Assembly (NCBI RefSeq): GCF_001548055.1
Contig: NZ_AP014724.1
Location: forward strand, 1,550,001-1,614,000
Direction: 5' to 3'
Origin: Sulfurospirillum cavolei
GTDB lineage: Bacteria; Campylobacterota; Campylobacteria; Campylobacterales; Sulfurospirillaceae
DNA length: 64,000 nucleotides
Program-made: the position numbers and the translations under genes
Part shown: positions 31,238-39,806 of the stretch, piece by piece
How positions within the stretch are numbered: the stretch's first letter is position 1
How the letters are laid out: the number at the start of each line of letters is the position of its first letter
The notes under the pieces: model-generated
Told to the model about the DNA's origin: nothing
What the model saw: the letters and a program-made list of their open reading frames with translations, nothing else
Database searches by the model: none

Positions 31238-34096
31238 CTACGCTTTCTCTATGCGACACAAGCCGCCTTTAGTCTCAGGAATCTGAGTGATGATGTCGTA
31301 ACCGTAGTTGGTAACGGTGTTAACACTCTCACCGCTTGCATACGGTTTCGTTCCTGCCGGGAAATTGCCCGTTCGATCCGTACCTTGAAAGTAACCCGCA
31401 AAGTGAAACGGCATAAAGACCATATCCGGAAGCACGCTGTACGAATACTTCGCTTTGACTTTAATCTTCGTACCCTCCGGAGAGTGTACCCACATCATCG
31501 TTCCGTTTTTAATGCCGTGTTTCAACGCTAAATCCGGATGGATATGGCAAAACATCTCAGGCGTTAACGCTGCAATATACTTCGACGCACGGTTTTCGAT
31601 ACCCGCACCGTTCATGGTTACCAAACGTCCCGTGACCATATTGATCGGGAACTCTTTCGCGTAATCTTGCGCACTTTGAACGGAGATATACTTCGTCATA
31701 ACGCGGAAGTGGTTCGCTTTGTCCGGATAAGCCGGATATTTGGCGACTAAGTCGGTACGCGGAGAGTGTAGAGGTTCTCGGTGCATCGGAATGTGATCCG
31801 GGAAGTTCCAAACGATCGCTCTGGCTTTGGCATTACCGTAAGGGCAAACGCCGGCTTCTAAAGCTTTTTGAACCAAAATACCGCTGTTATCGACTTTCCA
31901 GTTCGCACCGCATGCCGCTTTTTCTTCTTCGCTTAGCGTAATACCGAGCACTTTTTCGATATTTTCTTTCGTGATTTCAGGGTATCCCGTTTCGATTTTA
32001 GAACCTTTCGGGAAAGAGCCTTTCTCAGCCAAGAGGTTTACGCCGTCTTTTTCCAAACCGAAGTTGTTTCGAAAGCCCATACCGCCCTCGGATACGGGAA
32101 TACTCGTATCGTAAAGGTTTGGAGAACCGCCGTGCGTTTTCGTCCAACACGGCCATGGAAGTCCGTAAAATTCGCCTTTCATCGGTCCTATTCCCGCACC
32201 GCTTACTTCATCGAACATATGCCAGTTGTCGGTATGCTTTTTCACGCGCTCCGCCGTCCAGCCTGTTAAGCCGATGGTTTTGATGATACGTGCGATTTCG
32301 TTGGTCGCATCTTCCGGCCACGTAAAGTTCGTTTTACCCGGAATCGTCTCAAGTTTTCCGTCTTTCGTCTCTTGCATCAACATACCTTTGGTATATTGCT
32401 CATAAAAACCTAAACGCTTGGCGAGTTCAAACATAATCTCCTGATCGGGCTTGCTCTCATACATCGGCTCGACGACTTTGTATCGCCATTGCGCACTTCG
32501 GTTGGTTGCAACGACTAAGCCGCTCGTTTCAAATTGCGTTGCCGCAGGAAGAATAAAGACATTGTCTTTTTTGTCGGTCAAAATCGCCGCTTCATTCACG
32601 AACGGATCGGCAAGTACGAGCATATCGAGGTTGTCAAGGCCCTCTTTGATTTTGGCTTGTTGCGCAACGGAGGTAATACCGTTTCCGAAAACCAAAAGTG
32701 CTTTCAGCGGTGTTCCCGCATTTTCGATTTTTTCGTCGGATTTAACGTTTTGCACGCCCGCCCACCATCGTGCGAGTGAAAAACCGTTTTTCTCCATCCA
32801 CGACGCATCTTTAAACTGCTTAACGAGATAATCGTAATCGACGCCCCACGACTTGGCAAAATATTTCCATGAACCTGCCGCCAAACCGTAATATCCCGGA
32901 AGCGAATCGGCAAGACATCCCATATCGGTTGCGCCTTGAACGTTATCGTGACCTCGAAGAATGTTCGTACCGCCGCCGGCACGTCCCATATTTCCGAGTG
33001 CCAACTGAAGAATCGGAGCCATACGGGTATTGGACGTTCCAATCGTATGTTGCGTCAATCCCATCGCCCAAATCAACGTTCCCGGACGATTTTTAGCATA
33101 AAGCGTCGTAATTTGAATCAACGTATCCGCAGGAACGCCCGTAACGTCGGCAACGACTTCCGGCGTCCATTTTGCCGCTTCTTCTCTGATTTTATCCATA
33201 CCGAAAACGCGTGCATCGACGTATTCTTTATCTTCCCAACCGTTTTTGAAAATAATGTTCAACATACCGTACATAAACGGAATATCCGTACCGGGACGAA
33301 TTTGCGCATAAAGATCCGCTTTTGCCGCCGTTTTCGTAAAACGAGGATCAATAACGATCAGTTTAGAGTTGTTTAACTCCTGCGCTTTTAAAAAGTGTTG
33401 AAAACCGACAGGGTGGTTGACCGCAGGGTTTGCACCGAAAATGATAATGGCCTTTGACTTTTGAATATCTCCAAGAGAATTCGTCATCGCACCGTATCCA
33501 AATGTATTCGCCACACCGGCGACTGTGGAAGAGTGTCAGATTCTTGCTTGGTGATCGGTATTGTTCGTGCCGAAAAATGCCGCAAACTTTCTAAAATAAT
33601 AGGCTTGCTCGTTACTCATTTTCGCCGAGCCTAAAAACTGAACCGCATCAGGACCGTCTTTACTTTTAAGCTCTTTAAGTTTGCTTGCAATGCGATTTAG
33701 CGCATCGTCCCAACTTAAGCGTTTCCATTGGCCGTTTTCTTTGACCATCGGATATTTCAAACGGACTTCCGATCTGACCATATCGATCATATCGGCACCT
33801 TTACAGCAGTGTCCGCCGAGGCTAATCGGGTGATCTTGAGCAACTTCTTGACGCACCCATACGCCGTTTTGAACTTCTGCGATTACGCCGCATCCTACCG
33901 AACAGGACGTACAGATCGTTTTTACTTTTTTACTTCCCGGAAACGGATTTTTGACTTCTTCTTCCGTTGCCGCTCTGGTGACGTTTTCTCCGGCGAAGCT
34001 TGAAGTTGCGCCAAATGTACCGGCAATTGCCGCCATTTTGAGGAAACTTCTTCTACCGACGGTCGTACTTAGAGCACGTTGCGTCTCACTCTTCAT
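31238..34096 (-). CDS. fdhA: Formate dehydrogenase catalytic subunit, selenocysteine-containing
   Basis: One 952-residue protein read through an in-frame UGA at 33536-33538, which I decode as selenocysteine 187. The sequence across it, DHQARI-U-HSSTVAGVANTFG, is the conserved active-site context of Mo/W formate dehydrogenases. The N terminus is a Tat signal (RRSFLKMAAIAG), then a 4Fe-4S motif (CTSCSVGCG plus GGHCCKGAD). The rest has the bis-pyranopterin domains (AMGLTQHTIGTSNTR, MHREPLHSPRTD) and a C-terminal molydopterin-dinucleotide-binding domain (MVTGRLVTMNGAG). It oxidises formate to CO2 in the periplasm; metal is Mo or W. Read as ordinary code it would appear as two broken frames. Confidence 0.92.
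33505..33538 (-). promoter_or_regulatory. Sec codon and candidate SECIS hairpin of fdhA
   Basis: UGA at 33538-33536, followed after eight bases by CCACA...UGUGG enclosing an eight-base GC-rich segment (33511-33528). Bacterial SECIS elements lie directly 3' of the UGA and are bound by SelB. The fit is by position and stem only. Confidence 0.6.
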
Positions 34097-34113
34097 TACG
34101 CTATCCTCCTGTC

Positions 34114-34311
34114 TTAACGGGCAGATTTATAATAATCTTCCCATGCTTGTGTTTTTTTGTACGTCACTTCTTTTTTCTTTGAGTGACCTACAATAACGCC
34201 GTTTGTACCTTTTGAAGCGGAAGAACTTGCTTGCAGCGTTGCAATACCGAGCGTGCTAACGGCACCGGCAAGTGCGGCTTTTTTCACAAAACCGCGTCGA
34301 CTCTCGTTCAT
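34114..34311 (-). CDS. Small Tat-signal protein of the fdh operon
   Basis: 65 residues. The N terminus ESRRGFVKKAALAGAVSTLG is a twin-arginine signal; the mature part is short and basic (GVIVGHSKKKEVTYKKTQAWEDYY). Similar small Tat-signal proteins sit between the fdh chaperone gene and fdhA in Campylobacter (Cj1513c type); function is not established. I start at 34311, directly after AAAGGAGGTATTCT; a longer frame to 34377 would run through that ribosome site. Confidence 0.72.
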   Translation of the reverse strand: MNESRRGFVKKAALAGAVSTLGIATLQASSSASKGTNGVIVGHSKKKEVTYKKTQAWEDYYKSAR

Positions 34312-34415
34312 AGAATACCTCCTTTGGTGGGGTTCATCTCTTTGACATGTTAACGTTACATATAAGAGATTGCTCAAAAAAACCGACGTTTTCTTGAGCC
34401 ATCCCTTCAGGATCG

Positions 34416-35180
34416 CTAAGCGTGAGACGTGAGTTTTTTTGCTGCCTTGTCCGCATCACGTTTGGCTTTGTTTTCCGCCCTTCGTCTTGCTTCGGCACCC
34501 GAAACGACCTCTAGAGGTTGCGCTCTGGCAACGCGGTTTTTCTCGCGAAACGGCGGTTGTGCCACTTCAAAGTAAAGACGCTCGAAAGCGATAAACGCAT
34601 TCATCACGATCGCTACGGCTTTATAGGCTCGTGCTTTAGGATGTTCGTAAACGTTCACGATAAATTCGTCGATAAAAGGATTGATAATTTCCGTAAAGAG
34701 GCAATGCGCCAAGGTGTCGTATTCACTTTGATTTGAGAGAATAAGCTCGATAATATCGTGCATAAACGTCACAATAAACCCGACGCTGTCTTCGTTTTCT
34801 TTGAAGTGCTTTTCATCGCGTCTAATGCGCGTTTTGGCTAAAAAGTTTTTGACTTCGAGTTGTTTGCGACCGCTCTCCAAGCCTTCGTCGTAATACGAAG
34901 CCGTATTGCGAACGATGCGATACGAAGGGTTGTGAAAAATATCGTCGTACTCTTGAATCAACGCGCCTTCGCCCTCTTCAAGGTAGAGTTGTTTGAGCTC
35001 TTTTAATGCCTCGGCGGAGTTTTCATCCAAGGGATTATCGATCATCACGTTGATCGCTTCTAAAATGCCTTTAAAACGATTTTTATCGATCGTAAAAACA
35101 AACATTTTACTCAAAAAGCCGTAATAGAGCGAACGTGCTTGATTAACCGATGCTTTGTTTATCATCTTTTTGTTCTCCAT
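34416..35180 (-). CDS. fdhM: TorD/FdhM-type chaperone for formate dehydrogenase
   Basis: 254 residues, mostly helical, with the TorD/DmsD/NarJ-family pattern (QARSLYYGFLSKMF near residue 14, YDDIFHNPS near 80, FMHDIIELI near 140). It should bind the FdhA Tat signal and hold the apoenzyme until cofactor loading, like FdhM (Cj1514c) in Campylobacter. The C-terminal 45 residues are Ala/Lys/Arg-rich and likely disordered. The first ATG has little ribosome site; an ATG five codons in is preceded by GGAG, so the true start may be 35165. Confidence 0.78.
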   Translation of the reverse strand: MENKKMINKASVNQARSLYYGFLSKMFVFTIDKNRFKGILEAINVMIDNPLDENSAEALKELKQLYLEEGEGALIQEYDDIFHNPSYRIVRNTASYYDEGLESGRKQLEVKNFLAKTRIRRDEKHFKENEDSVGFIVTFMHDIIELILSNQSEYDTLAHCLFTEIINPFIDEFIVNVYEHPKARAYKAVAIVMNAFIAFERLYFEVAQPPFREKNRVARAQPLEVVSGAEARRRAENKAKRDADKAAKKLTSHA

Positions 35181-35532
35181 TTCTTAAAGTCAACAAAACT
35201 AGACCGATTTAGTCCGAATTAGTCAACGACGATCGTAAAGTCCGAAAACAAGGGAAAGCACGGAATCTTGGTGGAAACATTGCCCTTTTTTTACGGTGCG
35301 TTATAGTGTTTCAGTAAACAACCGTTTACCGATTTTGAGAAAATGTACCACAGATTTGCTTAGGTGAAAATGGAGAAAAAAGAGTAGTATTAAAACTTAA
35401 ATATTACTTAAATATGCAATTTAAGCATATTACTTTGAGAGTTTTTGCGGATGAAAAAGTATAGTTTACAAAAGGTTAAATTTTCCTGAATAACAGGTTT
35501 TTTGCCCTTCGGTTCGTGTGAGATCGCAAGGC
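35181..35532. other. Regulatory region between the moeB-like gene and the fdh operon
   Basis: 352 bases, AT-rich, no gene. Contents: tandem decamers (CGATTTAGTC-like, 35205-35223), an inverted repeat GTAAAC-AACC-GTTTAC (35314-35329), and the palindrome AATATGC-N7-GCATATT (35411-35431). These most probably serve the fdh promoter. Confidence 0.6.
35411..35431. promoter_or_regulatory. AATATGC-N7-GCATATT operator upstream of fdh
   Basis: AATATGC-AATTTAA-GCATATT, perfect 7-bp arms with the same seven-base spacer as the aor, fdhD and wtpA sites. It is about 230-250 bases before fdhM and about 100 bases after the moeB-like stop, so it probably acts on fdh, possibly by activation or looping. Confidence 0.6.
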
Positions 35533-36318
35533 TTAAAAGAGCACCGTCTCGTACTCTTTCAAGTCCATAAAAAGCGTTTGATCTAAATGCGGACGATGGA
35601 GCAAAAGCTTCACGACTTCCGCACTTTGCAATGCTGCCGCACACGCAACGGTAAACGAAAGATTGCCTAACAGCGTTTCTGCACCTTTGCCCTCTGTCGG
35701 ATAGAGCTCTTCCAAACATCGGTTGGTTGAACACTCTAAAGTCATACCCGCAATAGCGGCGTGCACAAAAGGCATATGACGTTCATACGTCCATCGCGCC
35801 AACACTTTTTTAAACGTCGGGTCGTCCAAAGCGTCAACCGTCACATGAACCGTTTCTAAAAGGGTACTATGGCGTTCTAACGAAAAAAATTCGGGATACG
35901 CACTGACATGTAAAGAGGGATTGATCTGCATTAACCGTTCGGCGAGCACTTGAGCTTTATTTTTTCCGAGCGTTGGTACGGTTGCCCCGATTTGACGATT
36001 GAGGTTGTGTTCTTCAAAAACGTCGCCGTCAAATAAAGAGATGTTTCCCACGCCGATACGCGTTAACAATTCGGCGACAAATCCGCCCAGCCCTCCGCAT
36101 CCCACGATCAGAACGTTGGATTGAAGCAGTGTTAATTGTTCTTGCACGCACAGACTCTGAACGTTTCGTTTGTAGCGAAGCGGCATGATACCCTCGTTCA
36201 TGGCTACGATTTCGACATCGCGAAAACTCATACCGTACTCTTTTGCCGCTTTGAGCGTCATCGTCAAGGGTAAAAAGCCCTCTTCTTGGTTCACATGTAA
36301 AAAATCTAAGAGTTCCAT
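35533..36318 (-). CDS. moeB: MoeB/ThiF-family adenylyltransferase
   Basis: 261 residues of the E1-like ThiF/MoeB/HesA family, which adenylates the C-terminal Gly-Gly of a MoaD-type carrier. The nucleotide-binding motif VLIVGCGGLGGFVAELL is near residue 69, then FDGDVFEEHNLNRQ and the DALDDPTFKK segment. The CxxC zinc pairs of E. coli MoeB are not evident. It ends the aor-moaD-moaD2 operon and probably charges the MoaD protein encoded two genes upstream. Confidence 0.82.
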   Translation of the reverse strand: MELLDFLHVNQEEGFLPLTMTLKAAKEYGMSFRDVEIVAMNEGIMPLRYKRNVQSLCVQEQLTLLQSNVLIVGCGGLGGFVAELLTRIGVGNISLFDGDVFEEHNLNRQIGATVPTLGKNKAQVLAERLMQINPSLHVSAYPEFFSLERHSTLLETVHVTVDALDDPTFKKVLARWTYERHMPFVHAAIAGMTLECSTNRCLEELYPTEGKGAETLLGNLSFTVACAAALQSAEVVKLLLHRPHLDQTLFMDLKEYETVLF

Positions 36319-36335
36319 AGTTCCTCTTTGGTGTC

Positions 36336-36623
36336 TTAAGTGCCTGAGGCGTCCTTAATGCCTAACATCAGCCGATACGACCCCGGTGTGCCGGGCGGGA
36401 GTAAGGCAACGCGATCGTTATCCTTTAAGAGTGTCTCTTTGGGCATAACGACACGATTGATAAAAACCGCTTCGACCTCTTCGGGTTTGAGTCCTAAGGT
36501 CGCGATGAGCGTATGCACGTCGCACGGCGGCGTAATTTCCATTGGCGCTTCAATAGGTTCAATACCTTGAAGGCGTAACGTATCGCGCAAAAAGGAGAAA
36601 GCATTCAAGATAATACGCATCAT
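36336..36623 (-). CDS. MoaD/ThiS-like protein with non-canonical C terminus
   Basis: 95 residues with a ubiquitin-like beta-grasp pattern (VHTLIATLGLKPEEVEAVFINRVVMPKETLLKDNDRVALLPP, quoted in short: VALLPPGTPG). The usual terminal Gly-Gly is missing: the protein continues SYRLMLGIKDASGT. It therefore should not be a normal sulfur carrier unless processed. The ATG overlaps the preceding moaD stop as ATGA. Confidence 0.65.
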   Translation of the reverse strand: MMRIILNAFSFLRDTLRLQGIEPIEAPMEITPPCDVHTLIATLGLKPEEVEAVFINRVVMPKETLLKDNDRVALLPPGTPGSYRLMLGIKDASGT

Positions 36624-36847
36624 CCTCCGCCTATTTTAGGGAAAAGTGCGATTTCGTCCGCCTCACGTAAAACATACTCGGGCGATACGTGCCTGCCGTT
36701 AACCATCAATACGCCTAAAGGAGAAGTTTTTTCAAGCTCCAAAGAAGCAATGATCTTGGCGGCGGTTGTGCCGAGGGGGAAATCCCCCTCTTGCACTTTA
36801 AATCGTCCTTCTCGATAATGCGCAAAGAGTTTAACGACGATGCGCAT
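36620..36847 (-). CDS. moaD: MoaD-type sulfur carrier
   Basis: 75 residues, ubiquitin-like, ending in IGGG; the terminal Gly-Gly is the thiocarboxylate site used by molybdopterin synthase. FAHYREGRF near residue 8, VLMVNGRHV near 45 and EIALFPKIGGG at the end are family features. Its ATG overlaps the aor stop as TAATG, so it is translationally coupled. It likely makes cofactor dedicated to, or co-regulated with, AOR. Confidence 0.82.
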   Translation of the reverse strand: MRIVVKLFAHYREGRFKVQEGDFPLGTTAAKIIASLELEKTSPLGVLMVNGRHVSPEYVLREADEIALFPKIGGG

Positions 36848-38583
36848 TAAAAATTCCAGAACTCGTCGATCTCTTCACCCGTAAAATCCCATGTAACGTT
36901 GTGAGGAGGCAAGGTCTCGTATTTCATAAATTCCGGTAAACGATCGTCCGCCTTACCGAATCCCGCTTTGATGTTAAACTCATGCTCTTTTTTGAGAATC
37001 GTTTTACCCAAATTCATCACGTCGTCGATCGTCAAAGCACAACCGAAACGTGCATTGATCATATCGATCAACGAAGGTAAACATTTAGCGTCATCAAGCG
37101 CGGCAAAAGCGACGAAGATACACATACCCGTGCTATCGACCGCCGCGGAAGCGATTTGGAGATTACGCGCAAGTTCGACTTGACCCTCTTTTTTAAGCGG
37201 ATCGACATGTCCGCCGCTGTTGAGGATGTTGGTTGCCACCGCATAACCCGCCGTGTGATCGGCACCCATCGGCGTCGTCGCATACGTAATGCCTTGACCT
37301 TTAACCGCTCTTGGTTCGTACGCCGGAATACCTTGACCTTTCACGGTCGGAACTCTGACCAACCCGTACGCTTTACCTAAAATATGCGTTCCCGCACCCA
37401 AGATTCTTCCAAGAGGCGTTCCGGTAGGAATTTCATGTGAAAGCAGTTCGTACGCTCTTGCACCGTCGCCGTAAGCAAGGATTCCAGCATCGACGGCAAG
37501 ACCCAACATGACGGACGTTTCAATCGAATCAACGCCCAAATCGTCCATCAAACCGTCCATTTTAGCGATCAAGTCTAAGTCTTGAATGCCTAAGTGCGCG
37601 CCCAAAGCCCAGATAGTCTCATACTCAAAACCCGACGTCAAATAATTGCCGTCTTTGTCGTTATAGACTTGTGAACATTGAATCACGCAGCCCGCATGAC
37701 AACCGTGGGTCGTTTTTCCGCCTCTGGCTTTGATGTTTTCCGCCATCGTCTCGCCGCAGATTTTTTCGGCATGTTCCCAATTTCCGGCTCTAAAGTTACG
37801 CGTCGGAAGTCCGCCCGCTTCATTAAGGATATTGACAAGCACGTTGGTACCGAATGCCGGTAAGCCTTGTCCGCTGATCGGATTTTCTTGCAAAGTTTTG
37901 GTAAAGATTTTACTCGCTTCTTTGAATTTTTCAGGATTTTCGATCGTGACTTCTTTGTAGCTTTCCGCATCGACGGTGATACATTTGATCTTTTTAGAGC
38001 CCATAACCGCGCCCAAGCCGCCGCGTCCGTGGCTTCTAAGCTTTCCGCCGGGATCTTTGACGGAAATATTGGCGATGTTCATACGCATCTCACCGATACG
38101 TCCGATACTCATAACCGCTACTTTTTTATCGTATTTAGCCGCCATCGCATCCAACACGGCGTAGTTATCCAAACCGACGAGTTCTGGGACGGGAATAAAT
38201 TCGACACAATCTTTGGTAACATGTAATTGATAAAAAGTCCCTTCATCTTTGGGCAAGCCTTCGATAATCAAGGCTTTGACGCCGAGTTTTGCCATAATAG
38301 CCGCACTCGTACCGCCGACGTTGGATTCTTTGATACCTCCGGTTAAAGGGCTTTTCGCACCACAGGAGTTACGACCGCTATTGGAAGCACTCGTACCGGA
38401 AAGCAAGCCGGGAGCAAAAACCAGTTTGTTATTGGGTCCTAGAGGATGACACTCCGGATCGACCTCTTCGGCAACAATCGTTGAAGTCAAACCGCGTCCG
38501 CCTAATCCCATCCATGATGCGGGAACTTCTTCAATCTTAAAACTAAGATTTGACATGTTAACTCTGTAAATTTTATCAGCCAT
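36847..38583 (-). CDS. aor: Tungsten-containing aldehyde:ferredoxin oxidoreductase
   Basis: 578 residues of the AOR family, cytoplasmic tungstopterin enzymes that interconvert aldehydes and carboxylic acids with ferredoxin. N-terminal domain with GLGGRGLTSTIV and the PLTGG segment; the 4Fe-4S cysteines are Cys-x2-Cys-x3-Cys in HGCHAGCVIQC near residue 290 and a later one in STGMCIFVAF near 490. HTAGYAVATNIL and EYETIWALGAHLGI are further hallmarks (partly quoted). A perfect palindromic operator and TTGACT/TATACA promoter precede it. Confidence 0.9.
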   Translation of the reverse strand: MADKIYRVNMSNLSFKIEEVPASWMGLGGRGLTSTIVAEEVDPECHPLGPNNKLVFAPGLLSGTSASNSGRNSCGAKSPLTGGIKESNVGGTSAAIMAKLGVKALIIEGLPKDEGTFYQLHVTKDCVEFIPVPELVGLDNYAVLDAMAAKYDKKVAVMSIGRIGEMRMNIANISVKDPGGKLRSHGRGGLGAVMGSKKIKCITVDAESYKEVTIENPEKFKEASKIFTKTLQENPISGQGLPAFGTNVLVNILNEAGGLPTRNFRAGNWEHAEKICGETMAENIKARGGKTTHGCHAGCVIQCSQVYNDKDGNYLTSGFEYETIWALGAHLGIQDLDLIAKMDGLMDDLGVDSIETSVMLGLAVDAGILAYGDGARAYELLSHEIPTGTPLGRILGAGTHILGKAYGLVRVPTVKGQGIPAYEPRAVKGQGITYATTPMGADHTAGYAVATNILNSGGHVDPLKKEGQVELARNLQIASAAVDSTGMCIFVAFAALDDAKCLPSLIDMINARFGCALTIDDVMNLGKTILKKEHEFNIKAGFGKADDRLPEFMKYETLPPHNVTWDFTGEEIDEFWNF

Positions 38584-38896
38584 AATAGACTCCTTTTGGT
38601 TGGTTGTTTACCCCATACTATTCAAAGTGTATAGCACCAAAATAGCAAAGTCAACAAAAATTATTAAAACAAAAATATGCTTTTTTAGCATATTTTTTTT
38701 TACACACTTTTGGAAACACTATGCGAACTCTACACTCACATGTAAGATTCATTGAGGTGTTTTTTCGCTCGTTTTTTTGTAGCAAACACCAACGCGCTCC
38801 CCCTCTTTTCCCCTTTTTTCGCGCTATCATCTCATAAGGCTTCTTTCAGCCCCCTCCTTGAGAGAAGCCTCGTTCAAGATAAGTGAAGGAAAAACC
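38584..38896. other. Regulatory region upstream of aor and the thioredoxin-like gene
   Basis: 313 bases. On the minus strand: a -35 TTGACT (38649-38654) and TATACA further down, and the 10-bp-arm palindrome at 38671-38697. On the plus strand toward the thioredoxin-like gene I see an inverted repeat GGTGTTT...AAACACC and T-rich DNA, but no clear promoter. Confidence 0.55.
38671..38697. promoter_or_regulatory. Perfect AAAAATATGC-N7-GCATATTTTT operator of aor
   Basis: Ten-bp perfect arms with spacer TTTTTTA, the best copy of the shared palindrome. Its centre is about 30 bases upstream of the aor -35 (near -69), typical for an activator; a terminator reading is unlikely because no gene ends here. 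Confidence 0.7.
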
Positions 38897-39289
38897 ATGA
38901 ACTTTCTTTTTAAAAGCCTTTTAGCGGCAAGCATCGGTCTTGTCGTGTTACATGCGGATTTTTTGGAAACGCAAAGTGCCCAAGCGCTCAAAGAAAAAAA
39001 ATTGATTTTGCTGAACATCGAGAGTGAAGATTGTCCCTACTGCCAAAAAATGAAAAAAGAGATTTTTAACGATGCGCTCTATCGCAAACAGATCGATCAA
39101 CGCTTTATTTTTGTCTCCAAAAATGTCAACGATCCCAGCTTGCCCGCCGTTTTTCGCGTCCAAAGCGTTCCGGCCAATGCGATCTTAGAACCTTCTTCCA
39201 AAGAGATCGTCGATGCGTATACCGGCTATATCGAACCTAAAACGTTTATGGGTATATTAGACGAGGCGTACAAAGCAAAAATGAAATAA
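38897..39289 (+). CDS. Periplasmic thioredoxin-like protein (SoxW type)
   Basis: 130 residues with a cleavable Sec signal (ending VLHADF). A thioredoxin fold with active site CPYC near residue 48 (ESEDCPYCQKMKKEIF) and cis-Pro in QSVPANAIL. It probably acts on periplasmic disulfides. It is convergent with the last gene of the mcc cluster, so could help keep MccA or NosL-like cysteines reduced, which is inference. Start follows AAGGA at 38897. Confidence 0.8.
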   Translation: MNFLFKSLLAASIGLVVLHADFLETQSAQALKEKKLILLNIESEDCPYCQKMKKEIFNDALYRKQIDQRFIFVSKNVNDPSLPAVFRVQSVPANAILEPSSKEIVDAYTGYIEPKTFMGILDEAYKAKMK

Positions 39290-39296
39290 AAGCGTT

Positions 39297-39806
39297 TTAG
39301 AGCTTATTTTCGACCAACAGACGACGAACGATAGGATTCCATAACGTCTCTCCGCGAATCGCGCACGTATACATTTCATCAAAATAGTGATCGGCTAAGG
39401 CGTAAATTTGAAATTCATACGCTCCAAAACCGTATCCCATCGGCGTCACTTCGATGCGCGAATACCATGCCGTGCGTGCGGGAACGTAACGCTCGGTATC
39501 TTGGGCATAGACATAAAGCGTTAACTCGTCCTTGTCTTCTTGACGTTCCAACCATAAAAACAAACTTCCGATGTCGTTAAAAAAGTAGGTGTCGCCGTTA
39601 GGTCTGATCGCTTGCGCGGTGTTGAAAGATTCCGTAATCGGTACTCTGTCTTGGGAGCAAAAATAGCGATCAAAGACGATTTCCAAAGGCTCTTTCGCCT
39701 GATTTCCTTTGACTACGTATATTTTTTTCTCGCCCATATCGACCGCGCTGATCAAGGTAAAAGCGATGCAGGCGAATACGATCAGGCTTATCAACGATTT
39801 GATCAT
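39297..39806 (-). CDS. NosL-like lipoprotein-type protein, end of mcc cluster
   Basis: 169 residues with an N-terminal hydrophobic segment (ISLIVFACIAFTLISAV) and a NosL-like core: YFCSQDRVPI, then VYAQDTERYVPARTAWY and the TPMGYGFGAYEFQ motif. NosL proteins bind Cu(I) and supply copper to NosZ; here the neighbourhood suggests supply to the copper-containing sulfite reductase MccA. The ATG at 39806 overlaps the preceding stop as ATGA; a longer frame upstream is not needed. Confidence 0.62.
   Translation of the reverse strand: MIKSLISLIVFACIAFTLISAVDMGEKKIYVVKGNQAKEPLEIVFDRYFCSQDRVPITESFNTAQAIRPNGDTYFFNDIGSLFLWLERQEDKDELTLYVYAQDTERYVPARTAWYSRIEVTPMGYGFGAYEFQIYALADHYFDEMYTCAIRGETLWNPIVRRLLVENKL

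Noticed and set aside
31238-33514. Two separate fdhA fragments or a pseudogene
   Set aside because: The break is a single UGA in the conserved active-site position of formate dehydrogenase with intact frame on both sides, so selenocysteine is the better reading.
35281-35300. Sigma-54 promoter for fdh
   Set aside because: The GG...GC spacing of nearby GGAAAC sequences is seven or nine bases, not ten.
38759-38793. Inverted repeat GGTGTTT...AAACACC as a terminator
   Set aside because: A 21-base loop with a seven-bp stem and no gene ending nearby is too weak.
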